Made by a program: the position numbers and the translations under genes. A DNA stretch of 64,000 nt, from positions 186,001 to 250,000 of the forward strand of contig NZ_JAOVZT010000005.1 in assembly GCF_025716945.1 (NCBI RefSeq). Direction: 5' to 3'. This document shows positions 7,852 through 15,848 of this stretch, in pieces (positions within the stretch are counted from its first letter, which is position 1; each line of letters opens with the position of its first letter). The notes below the pieces were generated by a model. The model was not told the DNA's origin. It was given only the letters and a program-made list of their open reading frames with translations, and did not search any database. The DNA comes from Geodermatophilus sp. YIM 151500. Lineage in GTDB: Bacteria; Actinomycetota; Actinomycetes; Mycobacteriales; Geodermatophilaceae.

Positions 7852-8802
7852 ATGACCGTGCCTCCGGTGGGGCCGGCGGCCCTCGTGCTGTCGGCGTCGG
7901 TCGCGCGCCGGTACTACCTCGACGGGCGATCCAAGGTGGAGATCGCCGAGGAGTTCGGGCTCAGTCGCTTCAAAGTGGCCCGGCTGATCGACGGAGCCCG
8001 GGACAGCGGCCTGGTCCGCATCGAGATCGGGCACCACGGCGTCGTCGACGTCGACCTGTCGGCCCGGCTCGGCGAGCGGTTCGCCCTGCAGCACGCCGTC
8101 GTCGCGGCTGCCGAGGACGAGTCGACCGACGCGCTGCGGACCCAGGTCGGCCGGGTCGCCGCGGAGCTGCTCGCGGAGATCGTCGGACCGGACGACGTCC
8201 TCGGTGTCGCCTGGTCCCGGTCGGTCGGCGCGATGGCCCGGGAGCTGCCCCGGCTGGCCCCGGTCCCGGTGGTCCAGCTCACCGGCGCCCTGGCGATGCC
8301 CGACGGCGATGCCAACGCCATCGACATCGTCCGCGACGTCGCCCGGGCCGCCGGCGGCCCCGCCTATGTCTTCTACGCCCCGTTCACCCTGCCCGACGCG
8401 GCCACCGCCCGGGCGCTGCGGCGGCAGCGGGAGGTCGCCCTGGCCTTCGACCAGCTGCCCCGGGTGACCAAGGCGGTCGTGGGGATCGGGCTGTGGGCGC
8501 CGGGGCGGTCGACCCTGTACGACACGGCGGGGGAGCGCGACCGGACGGCGCTGCGCCAGCTGGGCGTGCAGGCGGAGATGTCGGGGGTCTTCCTCCGGGC
8601 CGACGGTGAGCCGGTGGCCGCCGAGCTGGCCGAGCGCATGATCGGCATCGGCGCCGAGCAGATGCGCGCGATCCCCGAGGTGGTGGTCCTCGCCTACGGG
8701 ACGGCGAAGGTCCCCGCCGCCCGGGCGGCGCTGCGCAGCGGGCTGGTGGGCGGCCTGGTCACGCACCGCTCGTTCGCGCAGGCGCTGCTCGACGAGGCGT
8801 GA
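7852..8802 (+). CDS. SorC-family transcriptional regulator of the polyol PTS operon
   Basis: 316 residues, normal for the SorC/DeoR-like sugar regulators. The frame is open upstream to 7765, but the ATG at 7852 follows an AGGAGG at 7843-7848 and gives the canonical start; the GTG at 7858 is an alternative with better spacing. The N-terminal helix-turn-helix includes RRYYLDGRSKVEIAEEFGLS. The remainder is the sugar-phosphate-binding domain, with features such as GVAWSRS and GIGLW. It is divergent from the PTS operon, which it probably controls in response to a phosphorylated polyol. Its stop overlaps the next start (GTGA). Confidence 0.88.
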   Translation: MTVPPVGPAALVLSASVARRYYLDGRSKVEIAEEFGLSRFKVARLIDGARDSGLVRIEIGHHGVVDVDLSARLGERFALQHAVVAAAEDESTDALRTQVGRVAAELLAEIVGPDDVLGVAWSRSVGAMARELPRLAPVPVVQLTGALAMPDGDANAIDIVRDVARAAGGPAYVFYAPFTLPDAATARALRRQREVALAFDQLPRVTKAVVGIGLWAPGRSTLYDTAGERDRTALRQLGVQAEMSGVFLRADGEPVAAELAERMIGIGAEQMRAIPEVVVLAYGTAKVPAARAALRSGLVGGLVTHRSFAQALLDEA

Positions 8803-9623
8803 ACGGGCGCGCCCGCGGGGCCGGGCCCGGGGACGACGGCGACCGGGAGGTCCCGTTGCCCGGCGGCGTCGCCAACCGGGGGCGGGTCGTCCGGGTCGGC
8901 GACACGGTGCGCCGTCCGGTGCGGAGCACCAGCCCGGCCGTCCACGCCCTGCTCGGCCACCTCGAGGCGGTCGGTTTCGACGGGGCGCCGCGCTTCCTCG
9001 GCATCGACGCGCAGGGGCGCGAGGTGCTCAGCCACGTCCCCGGCGAGGCGGTCCTGCCGCCGTACCCCCGGTGGGCGTTCACCGACGAGGCGCTGACCAG
9101 CGTGGCGCGGTTGCTGCGCGCCTATCACGACGCCGTCGCCGCTTTCGACCCCTCTCCGCACGCGTGGCACGCGCCGCTGCCGGCGGAGTTCTCCGGAGGG
9201 CTGGTCAGCCACAACGACCCGAACCTGGACAACGTCGTCTTCCGCGACGGCCGCGCCGTCGCACTGATCGACTTCGACCTCGCCGGCCCCGGGTCACGGC
9301 TGTGGGACGTTGCCTGCGCCGCCCGCCTGTGGGCGCCGCTGCGACCCGAAGCGACCATCCACGACGCCCGCCGCGGCCGCTCCCTGCACCGGCTGGGCCT
9401 GTTCCTCGACGGCTACGGGGCGGACGAGGTCGACCGGAGCCGGGTGCTCGCGGCCGTCGAGGCGAACCAGGCGTGGTTCTGCCGGCTCGTCGAGCGCTAC
9501 GTGGCCGCCGGTCACGCCGCGTTCGCCGAGTACTCCAAGTCGGACGTGCGCATGCAGGCCGAGCAGTACCGCCGCTGGCTGGCCGACAACGACGCGGCGC
9601 TGCGGGACGCCCTGGAGCCGTGA
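8799..9623 (+). CDS. Aminoglycoside-phosphotransferase (APH) fold kinase
   Basis: 274-residue protein of the APH/choline-kinase-like fold. The catalytic loop HNDPNLDN (H-x-D-x4-N) and the following metal-binding LIDFDLAGPGSR match the family. The N-terminal lobe is short. The GTG start overlaps the SorC stop by four bases, so the two are translationally coupled. Most chromosomal APH proteins phosphorylate metabolites rather than antibiotics. Coupling to a polyol regulator hints at a small-molecule kinase in the same pathway, but the substrate cannot be read from the sequence. Confidence 0.82.
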   Translation: MNGRARGAGPGDDGDREVPLPGGVANRGRVVRVGDTVRRPVRSTSPAVHALLGHLEAVGFDGAPRFLGIDAQGREVLSHVPGEAVLPPYPRWAFTDEALTSVARLLRAYHDAVAAFDPSPHAWHAPLPAEFSGGLVSHNDPNLDNVVFRDGRAVALIDFDLAGPGSRLWDVACAARLWAPLRPEATIHDARRGRSLHRLGLFLDGYGADEVDRSRVLAAVEANQAWFCRLVERYVAAGHAAFAEYSKSDVRMQAEQYRRWLADNDAALRDALEP

Positions 9624-9740
9624 CCGCAGCGGCCGGGCCGGCCGGGAGGATGTGCTGGTGGGCGGTCCGCGCCGCCGCCGCAGCGCGTGCCCGCGCCGCG
9701 CGTCCTCGGTACGGTCCTGCGCCATGGTGAGGGCGGGCCG

Positions 9741-10238
9741 ATGGGTTGGCTGACGCCCCAGCTGGCAACGCTGATGGCCGCCCTCGTGGCCCTCGTCGGC
9801 GTCGGGGTGACCGTCCTCCAGAAGTGGCGCAGCGACCGGCGCGACGCATGGTGGCAGCGGGCGCAGTGGGCGATCGACAAGAGCTACAGCCCCGACCCCG
9901 ACCAGCGCGAGATCGGCAACCGGTCGATGGGGGTGCTCAACCGCGACAGCTTCGGCATCTGGGACGCCGACCGTGAGGTGTTGAGGATCGCATTGCGGCG
10001 GTCCTTCGAGGACGCGGCAGCCTCCGCGGCCGCGCGGGAGCGGGTGGCAGCCGGGCGCTCGGACGCCGTGCAGCGCGCTCGCGTCGCGGCGGCGCAGTCG
10101 CTCATCGCGGTCGACGACCGGCTCGGCAGGGAGACGGACCCGGAGGTCTACGAGGTCGCCGGCGTGGATCCTGAGGCGCCGGGCGCCACCAGGCCGGGGC
10201 TGCTGCGTCGGATCACCAAGGCCCGCCGCGGCAGCTGA
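9741..10238 (+). CDS. Hypothetical membrane-anchored protein
   Basis: 165 residues from the ATG at 9741, which has GAGGG seven bases upstream; an in-frame extension to 9687 has no such site. One N-terminal membrane helix (LATLMAALVALVGVGVTVL) is followed by KWRSDRRDAWWQRAQWAIDK and a helical Arg/Ala-rich cytoplasmic tail. I do not recognise the family. Similar short single-helix proteins are common near actinobacterial membrane genes. It stands alone after the APH gene and convergent to the AcoR-type regulator. Confidence 0.6.
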   Translation: MGWLTPQLATLMAALVALVGVGVTVLQKWRSDRRDAWWQRAQWAIDKSYSPDPDQREIGNRSMGVLNRDSFGIWDADREVLRIALRRSFEDAAASAAARERVAAGRSDAVQRARVAAAQSLIAVDDRLGRETDPEVYEVAGVDPEAPGATRPGLLRRITKARRGS

Positions 10239-10364
10239 CCACCCGCAGCCCGCCCCGCACCGGACGGTGACCCGGCCCGCGTGGTGGGCCGACGTGGACC
10301 GGAACCGCCGTCGGCAGGTGCACCGACGACGGCATCGGCAGCCGGGCGGCGGAGCCGGGCAGGC

Positions 10365-11885
10365 TCAGGCGCCCGGATCGGGAGACCGCGGCGGCAGCGC
10401 GAGGCCGTAGTGCGCGATCTTGCGGTAGAGGGTGGCGCGCCCGATGCCCAGCTCCTCCGCAGCGCGGGTGGCGGTCGCGCCGGGGGCCATGAGGGCTCGG
10501 GCGATCTCGTCGCGTTCCAGCCGCTCGAGCCGGGTCAGCGGCCGGGTGCCGCCGTCGAGCACCTCCGGGGCCAGGTGCGCGACGTCGACGACGTCGGTCC
10601 GGGACACGGCGTCCCGGACCACCCGCCGCAGCTGCCGCACGTTGCCCGGCCAGGAGCAGTTCTCAAGCACCTGCGCCGCGCGCGGCGTGAAGGCCACCTC
10701 CCGGTGGCGCTCCTCGCGGGCGACCGCGCGCGCGAGCGGCAGGACGTCGTCCGCCCGGCGCCGCAGCGGAGGCACCTCCACCACGGCGTCCACCAGCGCC
10801 GCCATCGACGCCGGTACCGCGGCGAGGTCGGGAGCGGTGAGGACGAACGGCTGGGGGCGGCCGTCCCCGCGCCGCACGCCCCCGAGCGTGGCGGCGAGCT
10901 CCTCGGCCACCCAGGCGGGCAGCCGCTCGACGCCGGACACGACGACGCAGCTGTCGGCGTCGCGCAGCGCCGGCGTCCACAGCTCCAGCCAGGCCGCGAC
11001 GTCGGCCGGCTCCGGGGCGCGGGCGTGCAGGATCCGCTCGCGGCGGGCGAGCCGGCGGCGGGCCAGGGACGCCAGCGCCGCCTTGCCGGCGCCCGGCTCG
11101 CCGACCACGACGAGCACCCGACCGGCCGCGGTGGCCGCCTCCGCGGCCGCCACCGCCCGGCGCCATCCGGCGGAGACGCACGGATCGCCGTGCCCGGGCG
11201 CCAGCGGACCGCCGACGACGTGGAAGACCTCGCCGCGTGGCACGGGCCGCACCGGGCGCCCGGTCGACCGGGCCAGCATCAACGCGCTGGTGGCGCCGGC
11301 CGCGGCCTGGGCGAGAGCGAGCAGCAGGTCGGGGGAGGAGTCCGACCAGGTCGTGAAGTTGATGGTGCCGGCGAGGTCGCCGTCGACCGGGTCGAGCACC
11401 GGGACCGCCGCGCAGGTGTACCCGCGCAGCACCGTGCAGTAGTGCTCCGAGGCGCGGACCAGCGAGGGCGCCCGATCGGCGAGCGACAGCCCGAGACCGT
11501 TGGTCCCGGCGGTGCGCTCGGAGTAGAAGAAGCCGGGGGCGAGGTGCACCTGGTCCAGCGAGCGCCGGATGTCCCGGTCGTCACCCAGCCGCGCGAGCAC
11601 CAGGCCGTCGCGGTCGGCCACCATGAGGCTGACCGGTTCGTTGGTGATGGTCCGGTGGAGGCCGGTGAGCACCTCGTGGGCGCACTCGTAGAGCAGCGAC
11701 CCGGTGTCCACGGAACCCGTGAACACCGGCAGCACCTCGTCGGGCGGCACCCCGTACCGCGCGCTGCGGCGCCAGGACGCGCGCAGCCGCGGCGCTGCGT
11801 CGCGCGCCTCCAGCTCCGGGTCCGGCAGGGGCGCCGACGGGGCCGCCGGGGCGGCAGGTGCGGGATCCACGGGCAGCCTCCACAC
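10365..11885 (-). CDS. AcoR/MimR-type GAF-AAA-Fis transcriptional activator with degenerate AAA+ domain
   Basis: 506 residues. A GAF-like sensor (about 80-205) contains the AcoR hallmark ERTAGTNGLGLSL. The AAA+ region (about 235-440) keeps WPGNVRQL at 412-419. Its Walker A reads GEPGAGKAA (Ala for Ser/Thr), the Walker B aspartates are not evident, and no GAFTGA sigma-54 contact loop is present. A Fis-type helix-turn-helix (about 470-492) ends the protein. It is divergent from the amidohydrolase operon and is presumably its activator. Related actinobacterial regulators control propane/acetone monooxygenase operons. Loss of GAFTGA implies it does not work through sigma-54. Confidence 0.85.
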   Translation of the reverse strand: MWRLPVDPAPAAPAAPSAPLPDPELEARDAAPRLRASWRRSARYGVPPDEVLPVFTGSVDTGSLLYECAHEVLTGLHRTITNEPVSLMVADRDGLVLARLGDDRDIRRSLDQVHLAPGFFYSERTAGTNGLGLSLADRAPSLVRASEHYCTVLRGYTCAAVPVLDPVDGDLAGTINFTTWSDSSPDLLLALAQAAAGATSALMLARSTGRPVRPVPRGEVFHVVGGPLAPGHGDPCVSAGWRRAVAAAEAATAAGRVLVVVGEPGAGKAALASLARRRLARRERILHARAPEPADVAAWLELWTPALRDADSCVVVSGVERLPAWVAEELAATLGGVRRGDGRPQPFVLTAPDLAAVPASMAALVDAVVEVPPLRRRADDVLPLARAVAREERHREVAFTPRAAQVLENCSWPGNVRQLRRVVRDAVSRTDVVDVAHLAPEVLDGGTRPLTRLERLERDEIARALMAPGATATRAAEELGIGRATLYRKIAHYGLALPPRSPDPGA

Positions 11886-12042
11886 GTCGTCGTGCGGTCG
11901 GACGCTATGGCCGGGTCCGGCAGGGGGACACCGGTCCGTCGTCCCAAAGTGAGACAGACCACAGCTTTTCGGTGGTGCGCAACATACCTAGCGTTCCGGC
12001 CAGAAGGACACCCGTAGCTCGACGTGGCCCGGAGGGACGCAG
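11886..12042. promoter_or_regulatory. Divergent control region, AcoR-type regulator / amidohydrolase operon
   Basis: 157 bases between the two divergent starts. ACCAC-N9-GTGGT at 11958-11976 is an imperfect-context inverted repeat and the best operator candidate. AT-richer bases about 11943-11995 make this the least GC-rich part of the neighbourhood. No convincing -24/-12 (GG...GC) promoter was found. The operon start codon at 12043 is preceded by a good GGAGGG ribosome site. Confidence 0.4.
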
Positions 12043-13086
12043 ATGTACACCAAGGACGGCGAGACCTACTTCATCGTCGACTCGCACATCGCGCTGTGGG
12101 ACGGACGTCCCGAGAACCAGCGCAACGTCCACGGCAAGCAGTTCATCGACTGCTTCTACGACTACCACCGCAACCTCAGCCCCGAGTCCGAGGTCTGGTC
12201 GTACGAGGAGTACCTGTACCAGGGCGGCGAGCGCCTGATGCGGGACGTGTTCGCCGACGGCATGGTCGACCACGCGATCTTCCAGCCGGCCCGGCTGGCC
12301 GAGTTCTACCACCGGGGCTTCGGGCAGACCGAGGAGGCCGCCGCGCTCGCCGCGGCGCACCCGGACAAGCTGACCTACAACCACTACTGGGACCCGCGGG
12401 ACGGGGAGAACGGCCTCGACGCGCTGCGCGCGGCGGCCGAGCGGTTCGGCCTCAAGGGCGTGAAGCTGTACACGGCCGACTGGCACGGCGAGTCGCGCGG
12501 CTGGAAGCTGACCGACCCGATGGCCTACCGGTACTTCGAGGCCTGCCGCGAGCTCGGCATCCGCAACATCCACATCCACAAGGGTCCGACCATCCGGCCC
12601 CTCGACCGGGACGCGTTCGACGTGGCCGACGTCGACCACGCTGCCACCGACTTCACCGACCTGACCTTCGTCGTGGAGCACTGCGGGCTGCCGCGGCTCG
12701 AGGACTTCTGCTGGATCGCCACGCAGGAGCCGAACGTGCACGCGGGTCTGGCCGTGGCCATCCCGTTCATCCACACCCGCCCGCGCTACTTCGCCCAGAT
12801 CATGGGCGAGCTCCTCTACTGGGTCGGCGAGGACCGCATCATGTTCGCCAGCGACTACGCGCTCTGGACGCCGCAGTGGCTGGTGAAGCGCTTCGTGGAC
12901 TTCCAGATCCCCGAGGACATGACCGAGTACGCCCCGATCACGACCGCGCAGAAGAAGAAGGTGCTCGGCCTCAACGCGGCGAGGCTCTACGACATCCCGG
13001 TGCCGGCGCACCTGCGGCTGCCCGACGCCGGCGAGCCGGCCACCGGTCCCCGCGAGCCGGCCGCGGCCGACCTCGCATCGGTGTGA
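12043..13086 (+). CDS. Amidohydrolase-2 family protein of propane/acetone-monooxygenase clusters
   Basis: 347 residues with an ATG preceded by GGAGGGACGC. TIM-barrel amidohydrolase-2 fold with conserved blocks VDSHIALWDG near the start, KGVKLYTADWHG, NIHIHKGPTIRPLDRDAFDV, EHCGLPRLEDFCW and FASDYALW. It closely matches my memory of the amidohydrolase that sits next to propane and acetone monooxygenase genes in Rhodococcus and Mycobacterium. The metal motif at the start is H-x-A instead of H-x-H, so ordinary hydrolase chemistry is uncertain. Its role in those clusters is not established; assembly or maturation of the oxygenase has been suggested. First gene of a five-gene operon. Confidence 0.85.
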   Translation: MYTKDGETYFIVDSHIALWDGRPENQRNVHGKQFIDCFYDYHRNLSPESEVWSYEEYLYQGGERLMRDVFADGMVDHAIFQPARLAEFYHRGFGQTEEAAALAAAHPDKLTYNHYWDPRDGENGLDALRAAAERFGLKGVKLYTADWHGESRGWKLTDPMAYRYFEACRELGIRNIHIHKGPTIRPLDRDAFDVADVDHAATDFTDLTFVVEHCGLPRLEDFCWIATQEPNVHAGLAVAIPFIHTRPRYFAQIMGELLYWVGEDRIMFASDYALWTPQWLVKRFVDFQIPEDMTEYAPITTAQKKKVLGLNAARLYDIPVPAHLRLPDAGEPATGPREPAAADLASV

Positions 13087-13093
13087 GGGGCGT

Positions 13094-13897
13094 GTGCCGA
13101 TGACCGCCGTCCTGCCCGAGCTGGCCACCTCCGTCCTCGGGTCCGACGTCCGCGCCGCTCTCGGCTCCGTCGTCGACCCCGAGCTCGACGAGCCGATCAC
13201 CGACCTCGGCTTCGTCCGGTCGATCTCGATCGACGGCGACCGGGTCGAGGTGCACCTGCGGCTGCCGACCTCGTTCTGCGCGCCGAACTTCGCCTACCTC
13301 ATGGCCTCCGACGCGCTCGACGCCGTCCGTGCGGTGCCCGGGGTCGCCACCGCGGTGGTCGAGCTCGACGACCACCACGACTCCGACCTGATCAATCGCG
13401 GCCTGGCCGCCGCCGCGGGCTACCGCGGCACGTTCGGGCACGAGGCCGAGGACTCCCTCGACGAGCTGCGGGCCACCTTCCACCGCAAGGCGCACACGGC
13501 CGCGATGGAGCGGGCGGTCACCGCCCTGCTGCGGAGCGACCGGTCGCTCGGCGAGGACGACGTGCACCGTCTGGTGCTCGCCGACCTGCCGGCCGGAACT
13601 CCGACCACGGAGTCCCTGCTGCGCCGCCGGGCGGCCGTCGGCCTGCCGCTGGACGGTTCTGCGCCGGTGCTGGTCGACGCCCACGGCGGCCGGCCCGATC
13701 CGGCGACGGCGGCGTTCTTCCTGCGGAAGGCCCGCTCCGTCCGCATCTCGATCGACGGCAACGCGCACTTCTGCCGCGGGCTGCTGCGCACCCGCTACCC
13801 GGGCGCCGAGCACGACCAGGTCGTCCGCGCGGACGACGAGACCGCCGTCCGCCCGCTGCTCCCGCTCCTCACCACCGCGAAGGGGATCCCGTCATGA
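13094..13897 (+). CDS. MIP18/DUF59-type metal-sulfur cluster assembly protein with C-terminal extension
   Basis: 267 residues (GTG 13094, or ATG 13100). The N-terminal 95 residues are a MIP18/DUF59 domain: VVDPELDEPITDLGFVRSIS and the LRLPTSFCAPNF segment with its conserved Cys. The family helps place Fe-S or other metal centres. The remaining 170 residues are helical and lack a motif I recognise. Such longer DUF59 proteins accompany the amidohydrolase in soluble diiron monooxygenase operons. The stop overlaps the alcohol dehydrogenase start (ATGA). Confidence 0.8.
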   Translation: MPMTAVLPELATSVLGSDVRAALGSVVDPELDEPITDLGFVRSISIDGDRVEVHLRLPTSFCAPNFAYLMASDALDAVRAVPGVATAVVELDDHHDSDLINRGLAAAAGYRGTFGHEAEDSLDELRATFHRKAHTAAMERAVTALLRSDRSLGEDDVHRLVLADLPAGTPTTESLLRRRAAVGLPLDGSAPVLVDAHGGRPDPATAAFFLRKARSVRISIDGNAHFCRGLLRTRYPGAEHDQVVRADDETAVRPLLPLLTTAKGIPS

Positions 13898-14919
13898 GAG
13901 CTGTCCGCGTCGTCGGCTACCACCGGCCGCTGGAGATGGACGACGTCCCGGCGCCGGAGATCACCGGCCCGCACGACGTCATCGTCAAGATCGGCGGTGC
14001 GGGGGTCTGCCGCACCGACATCCACATCCTCGAGGGGCAGTGGGCGGAGAAGTCCGGCGTCCAGCTTCCCTACACGATCGGCCACGAGAACGCCGGCTGG
14101 GTGCACGCCGTCGGCAGCGCGGTCACCAACGTCGCGGAGGGCGACAAGGTGATCCTGCACCCGCTGATGACCTGCGGGCTGTGCCGCGCCTGTCGTTCCG
14201 GCGACGACGTGCACTGCGAGGACAACGCCTTCCCGGGGATCAGCACCGACGGCGGGTACGCCGAGTACCTCCGGACCTCGGCGCGCAGCGTGGTGCGGAT
14301 CGACGACCGGCTGGAGCCCTCGGACGTCGCCGCGCTCGCGGACGCGGGTCTGACCGCTTACCACGCCGCGGCGAAGGCGGCGCGCAAGCTCCGGCCGGGT
14401 GACCGGTGCGTGATGATCGGCGCCGGCGGCCTCGGCCACATCGGCATCCAGGTGCTGGCCGCCCTGTCGCCGGCCGAGATCGTCGTGATCGACCGCAATC
14501 CCGAAGCGGTCAAGCTCGCGGAGTCGATCGGCGCGCACCACGGCGTGGTGGCCGACGGCAGCCAGGTGGAGCAGGTGCTCCAGTTGACCGGTGGGCACGG
14601 CGCCGAGCAGGTCGTCGACTTCGTCGGCGAGAACGGCTCGACGGCCGAGGGCATCGCCATGACCCGCCGGGCCGGCGACTACCACGTCGTCGGCTACGGG
14701 GAGAACGTGAACGTGCCGACGATCGATCTCATCTCGACCGAGATCAACATCATCGGCAACCTGGTCGGCTCGTACAACGACCTGGTCGAGCTCATGGCCC
14801 TCGCCGCTCAGCACAAGGTCACGCTGCACACCGCGAAGTACCCGCTGGACCGGTTCCAGGACGCCATCGACGACCTCTCGGCCGGCCAGGTGCGTGGCCG
14901 CGCGATCCTGGTGCCCTGA
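13894..14919 (+). CDS. NAD(P)-dependent zinc alcohol dehydrogenase
   Basis: 341-residue medium-chain dehydrogenase. Catalytic zinc residues are Cys39 (VCRTD), His64-Glu65 (GHE); structural zinc cysteines are 94, 97, 100 and 108; nucleotide loop GAGGLGHIG. In propane-oxidation clusters the equivalent enzyme oxidises the alcohol made by the monooxygenase, so 2-propanol or a similar short alcohol is the best guess. It is translationally coupled to the DUF59 gene upstream and followed by DUF1097 after 10 bases. Confidence 0.88.
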   Translation: MRAVRVVGYHRPLEMDDVPAPEITGPHDVIVKIGGAGVCRTDIHILEGQWAEKSGVQLPYTIGHENAGWVHAVGSAVTNVAEGDKVILHPLMTCGLCRACRSGDDVHCEDNAFPGISTDGGYAEYLRTSARSVVRIDDRLEPSDVAALADAGLTAYHAAAKAARKLRPGDRCVMIGAGGLGHIGIQVLAALSPAEIVVIDRNPEAVKLAESIGAHHGVVADGSQVEQVLQLTGGHGAEQVVDFVGENGSTAEGIAMTRRAGDYHVVGYGENVNVPTIDLISTEINIIGNLVGSYNDLVELMALAAQHKVTLHTAKYPLDRFQDAIDDLSAGQVRGRAILVP

Positions 14920-14929
14920 GGAGCCCGTC

Positions 14930-15448
14930 GTGAAGCGACTGATCGCCCTGGGCATCTCGATCGGCGTGCTGGCCGGTCTGTGGACCGTCCTCGCCTCCTC
15001 CGTCCCGGCGATCGGCGGGTGGGAGGCCCCGCTGGTCGTCTGGATCGGGTTCGCCGCCTGGGCCTGCTTCTACGCGGCCGGCGGCCGGCTGCCCGGCCTC
15101 ACGAAGGGTCTGGCGTCCAACGTCAGCGGCCTGCTGTGGGGATTCGCCCTCCTGTGGGGCGCGACCGCGGTGCGCGAGGGATCCGTGGCCGTCCTCGGCC
15201 TGTTCGTCGCGCTCGCCGCCTTCGGCATGTGCGTGCAGGCCGCCTGGTCGCCGCTGGCCTTCATCCCCGGGGCCTTCGTCGGCGCCGCCGCGTTCTTCGG
15301 CAACGCCGGGGTGTTCTGGTCGACGTTGGCCTCCCTCGTCGCCGGGGCACTGCTGGCCTACGCCTCCGAGCTGCTGGGTGACCTGGTCGAGAAGGCCCTG
15401 CCGTCCCGCGGGGCCGCCCGGCCCCTGCGCGCCACCACGAACGTCTGA
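14930..15448 (+). CDS. DUF1097 membrane protein
   Basis: 172 residues from a GTG at 14930 with GAGGAG six bases upstream; an open frame extends back into the dehydrogenase but is not real. Five or six hydrophobic segments with Gly/Ala-rich faces, typical of the DUF1097 (YcdZ-like) family of unknown function. Position inside the operon suggests movement of a substrate or product of this pathway, an inference only. Confidence 0.78.
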   Translation: MKRLIALGISIGVLAGLWTVLASSVPAIGGWEAPLVVWIGFAAWACFYAAGGRLPGLTKGLASNVSGLLWGFALLWGATAVREGSVAVLGLFVALAAFGMCVQAAWSPLAFIPGAFVGAAAFFGNAGVFWSTLASLVAGALLAYASELLGDLVEKALPSRGAARPLRATTNV

Positions 15449-15468
15449 GTCAGAAGAGGACGACCCCG

Positions 15469-15792
15469 ATGATCTTCATCACCGCCAAGTTCCCCGTCCG
15501 CCCCGAGTCCGCCGACGACTGGCCGAACATCAGCAAGGCGTTCACCGAGGCCACCCGCGCCGAGCCCGGCTGCCTGTGGTTCGACTGGTCGCGGAGCCTG
15601 GAGGACCCCACGGAGTTCGTGCTCGTGGAGGCCTTCCGCGACGACGAGGCGGCCAAGGCCCACGTCACCTCCGACCACTTCTACGCCGCGCAGAAGGAGC
15701 TGCCCCCGCACCTGGCCGCGACGCCGCGGATCGTCAACTTCACCGTTCCGCAGGACGACTGGTCCGAGCTGGGCGAGCTGCGCGTCGAGTAG
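15469..15792 (+). CDS. Antibiotic biosynthesis monooxygenase (ABM) domain protein
   Basis: 107 residues, the usual size of a single dimeric ferredoxin-like ABM domain. Blocks FITAKFPVRPE, ACLWFDW-like CLWFDWSRSLEDPTEF, and HVTSDHF match the putative quinol monooxygenase (YgiN-like) group. These enzymes need no cofactor or bind haem or quinol substrates. Last gene of the operon; it starts 20 bases after DUF1097. May detoxify or oxidise an intermediate. Confidence 0.83.
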   Translation: MIFITAKFPVRPESADDWPNISKAFTEATRAEPGCLWFDWSRSLEDPTEFVLVEAFRDDEAAKAHVTSDHFYAAQKELPPHLAATPRIVNFTVPQDDWSELGELRVE

Positions 15793-15848
15793 GTCCCCCG
15801 CCCAGGGAACGGCGCCGGCCGACCGGCGGGTCTCCCTAGGCTCGCGCG

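Noticed and set aside
8799-9623. Aminoglycoside resistance gene
   Set aside because: The fold is shared by many metabolite kinases; no close match to known resistance enzymes is recognisable and context is sugar metabolism.
11886-12042. Sigma-54 promoter for the amidohydrolase operon
   Set aside because: No GG-N10-GC element with correct spacing, and the regulator lacks GAFTGA.
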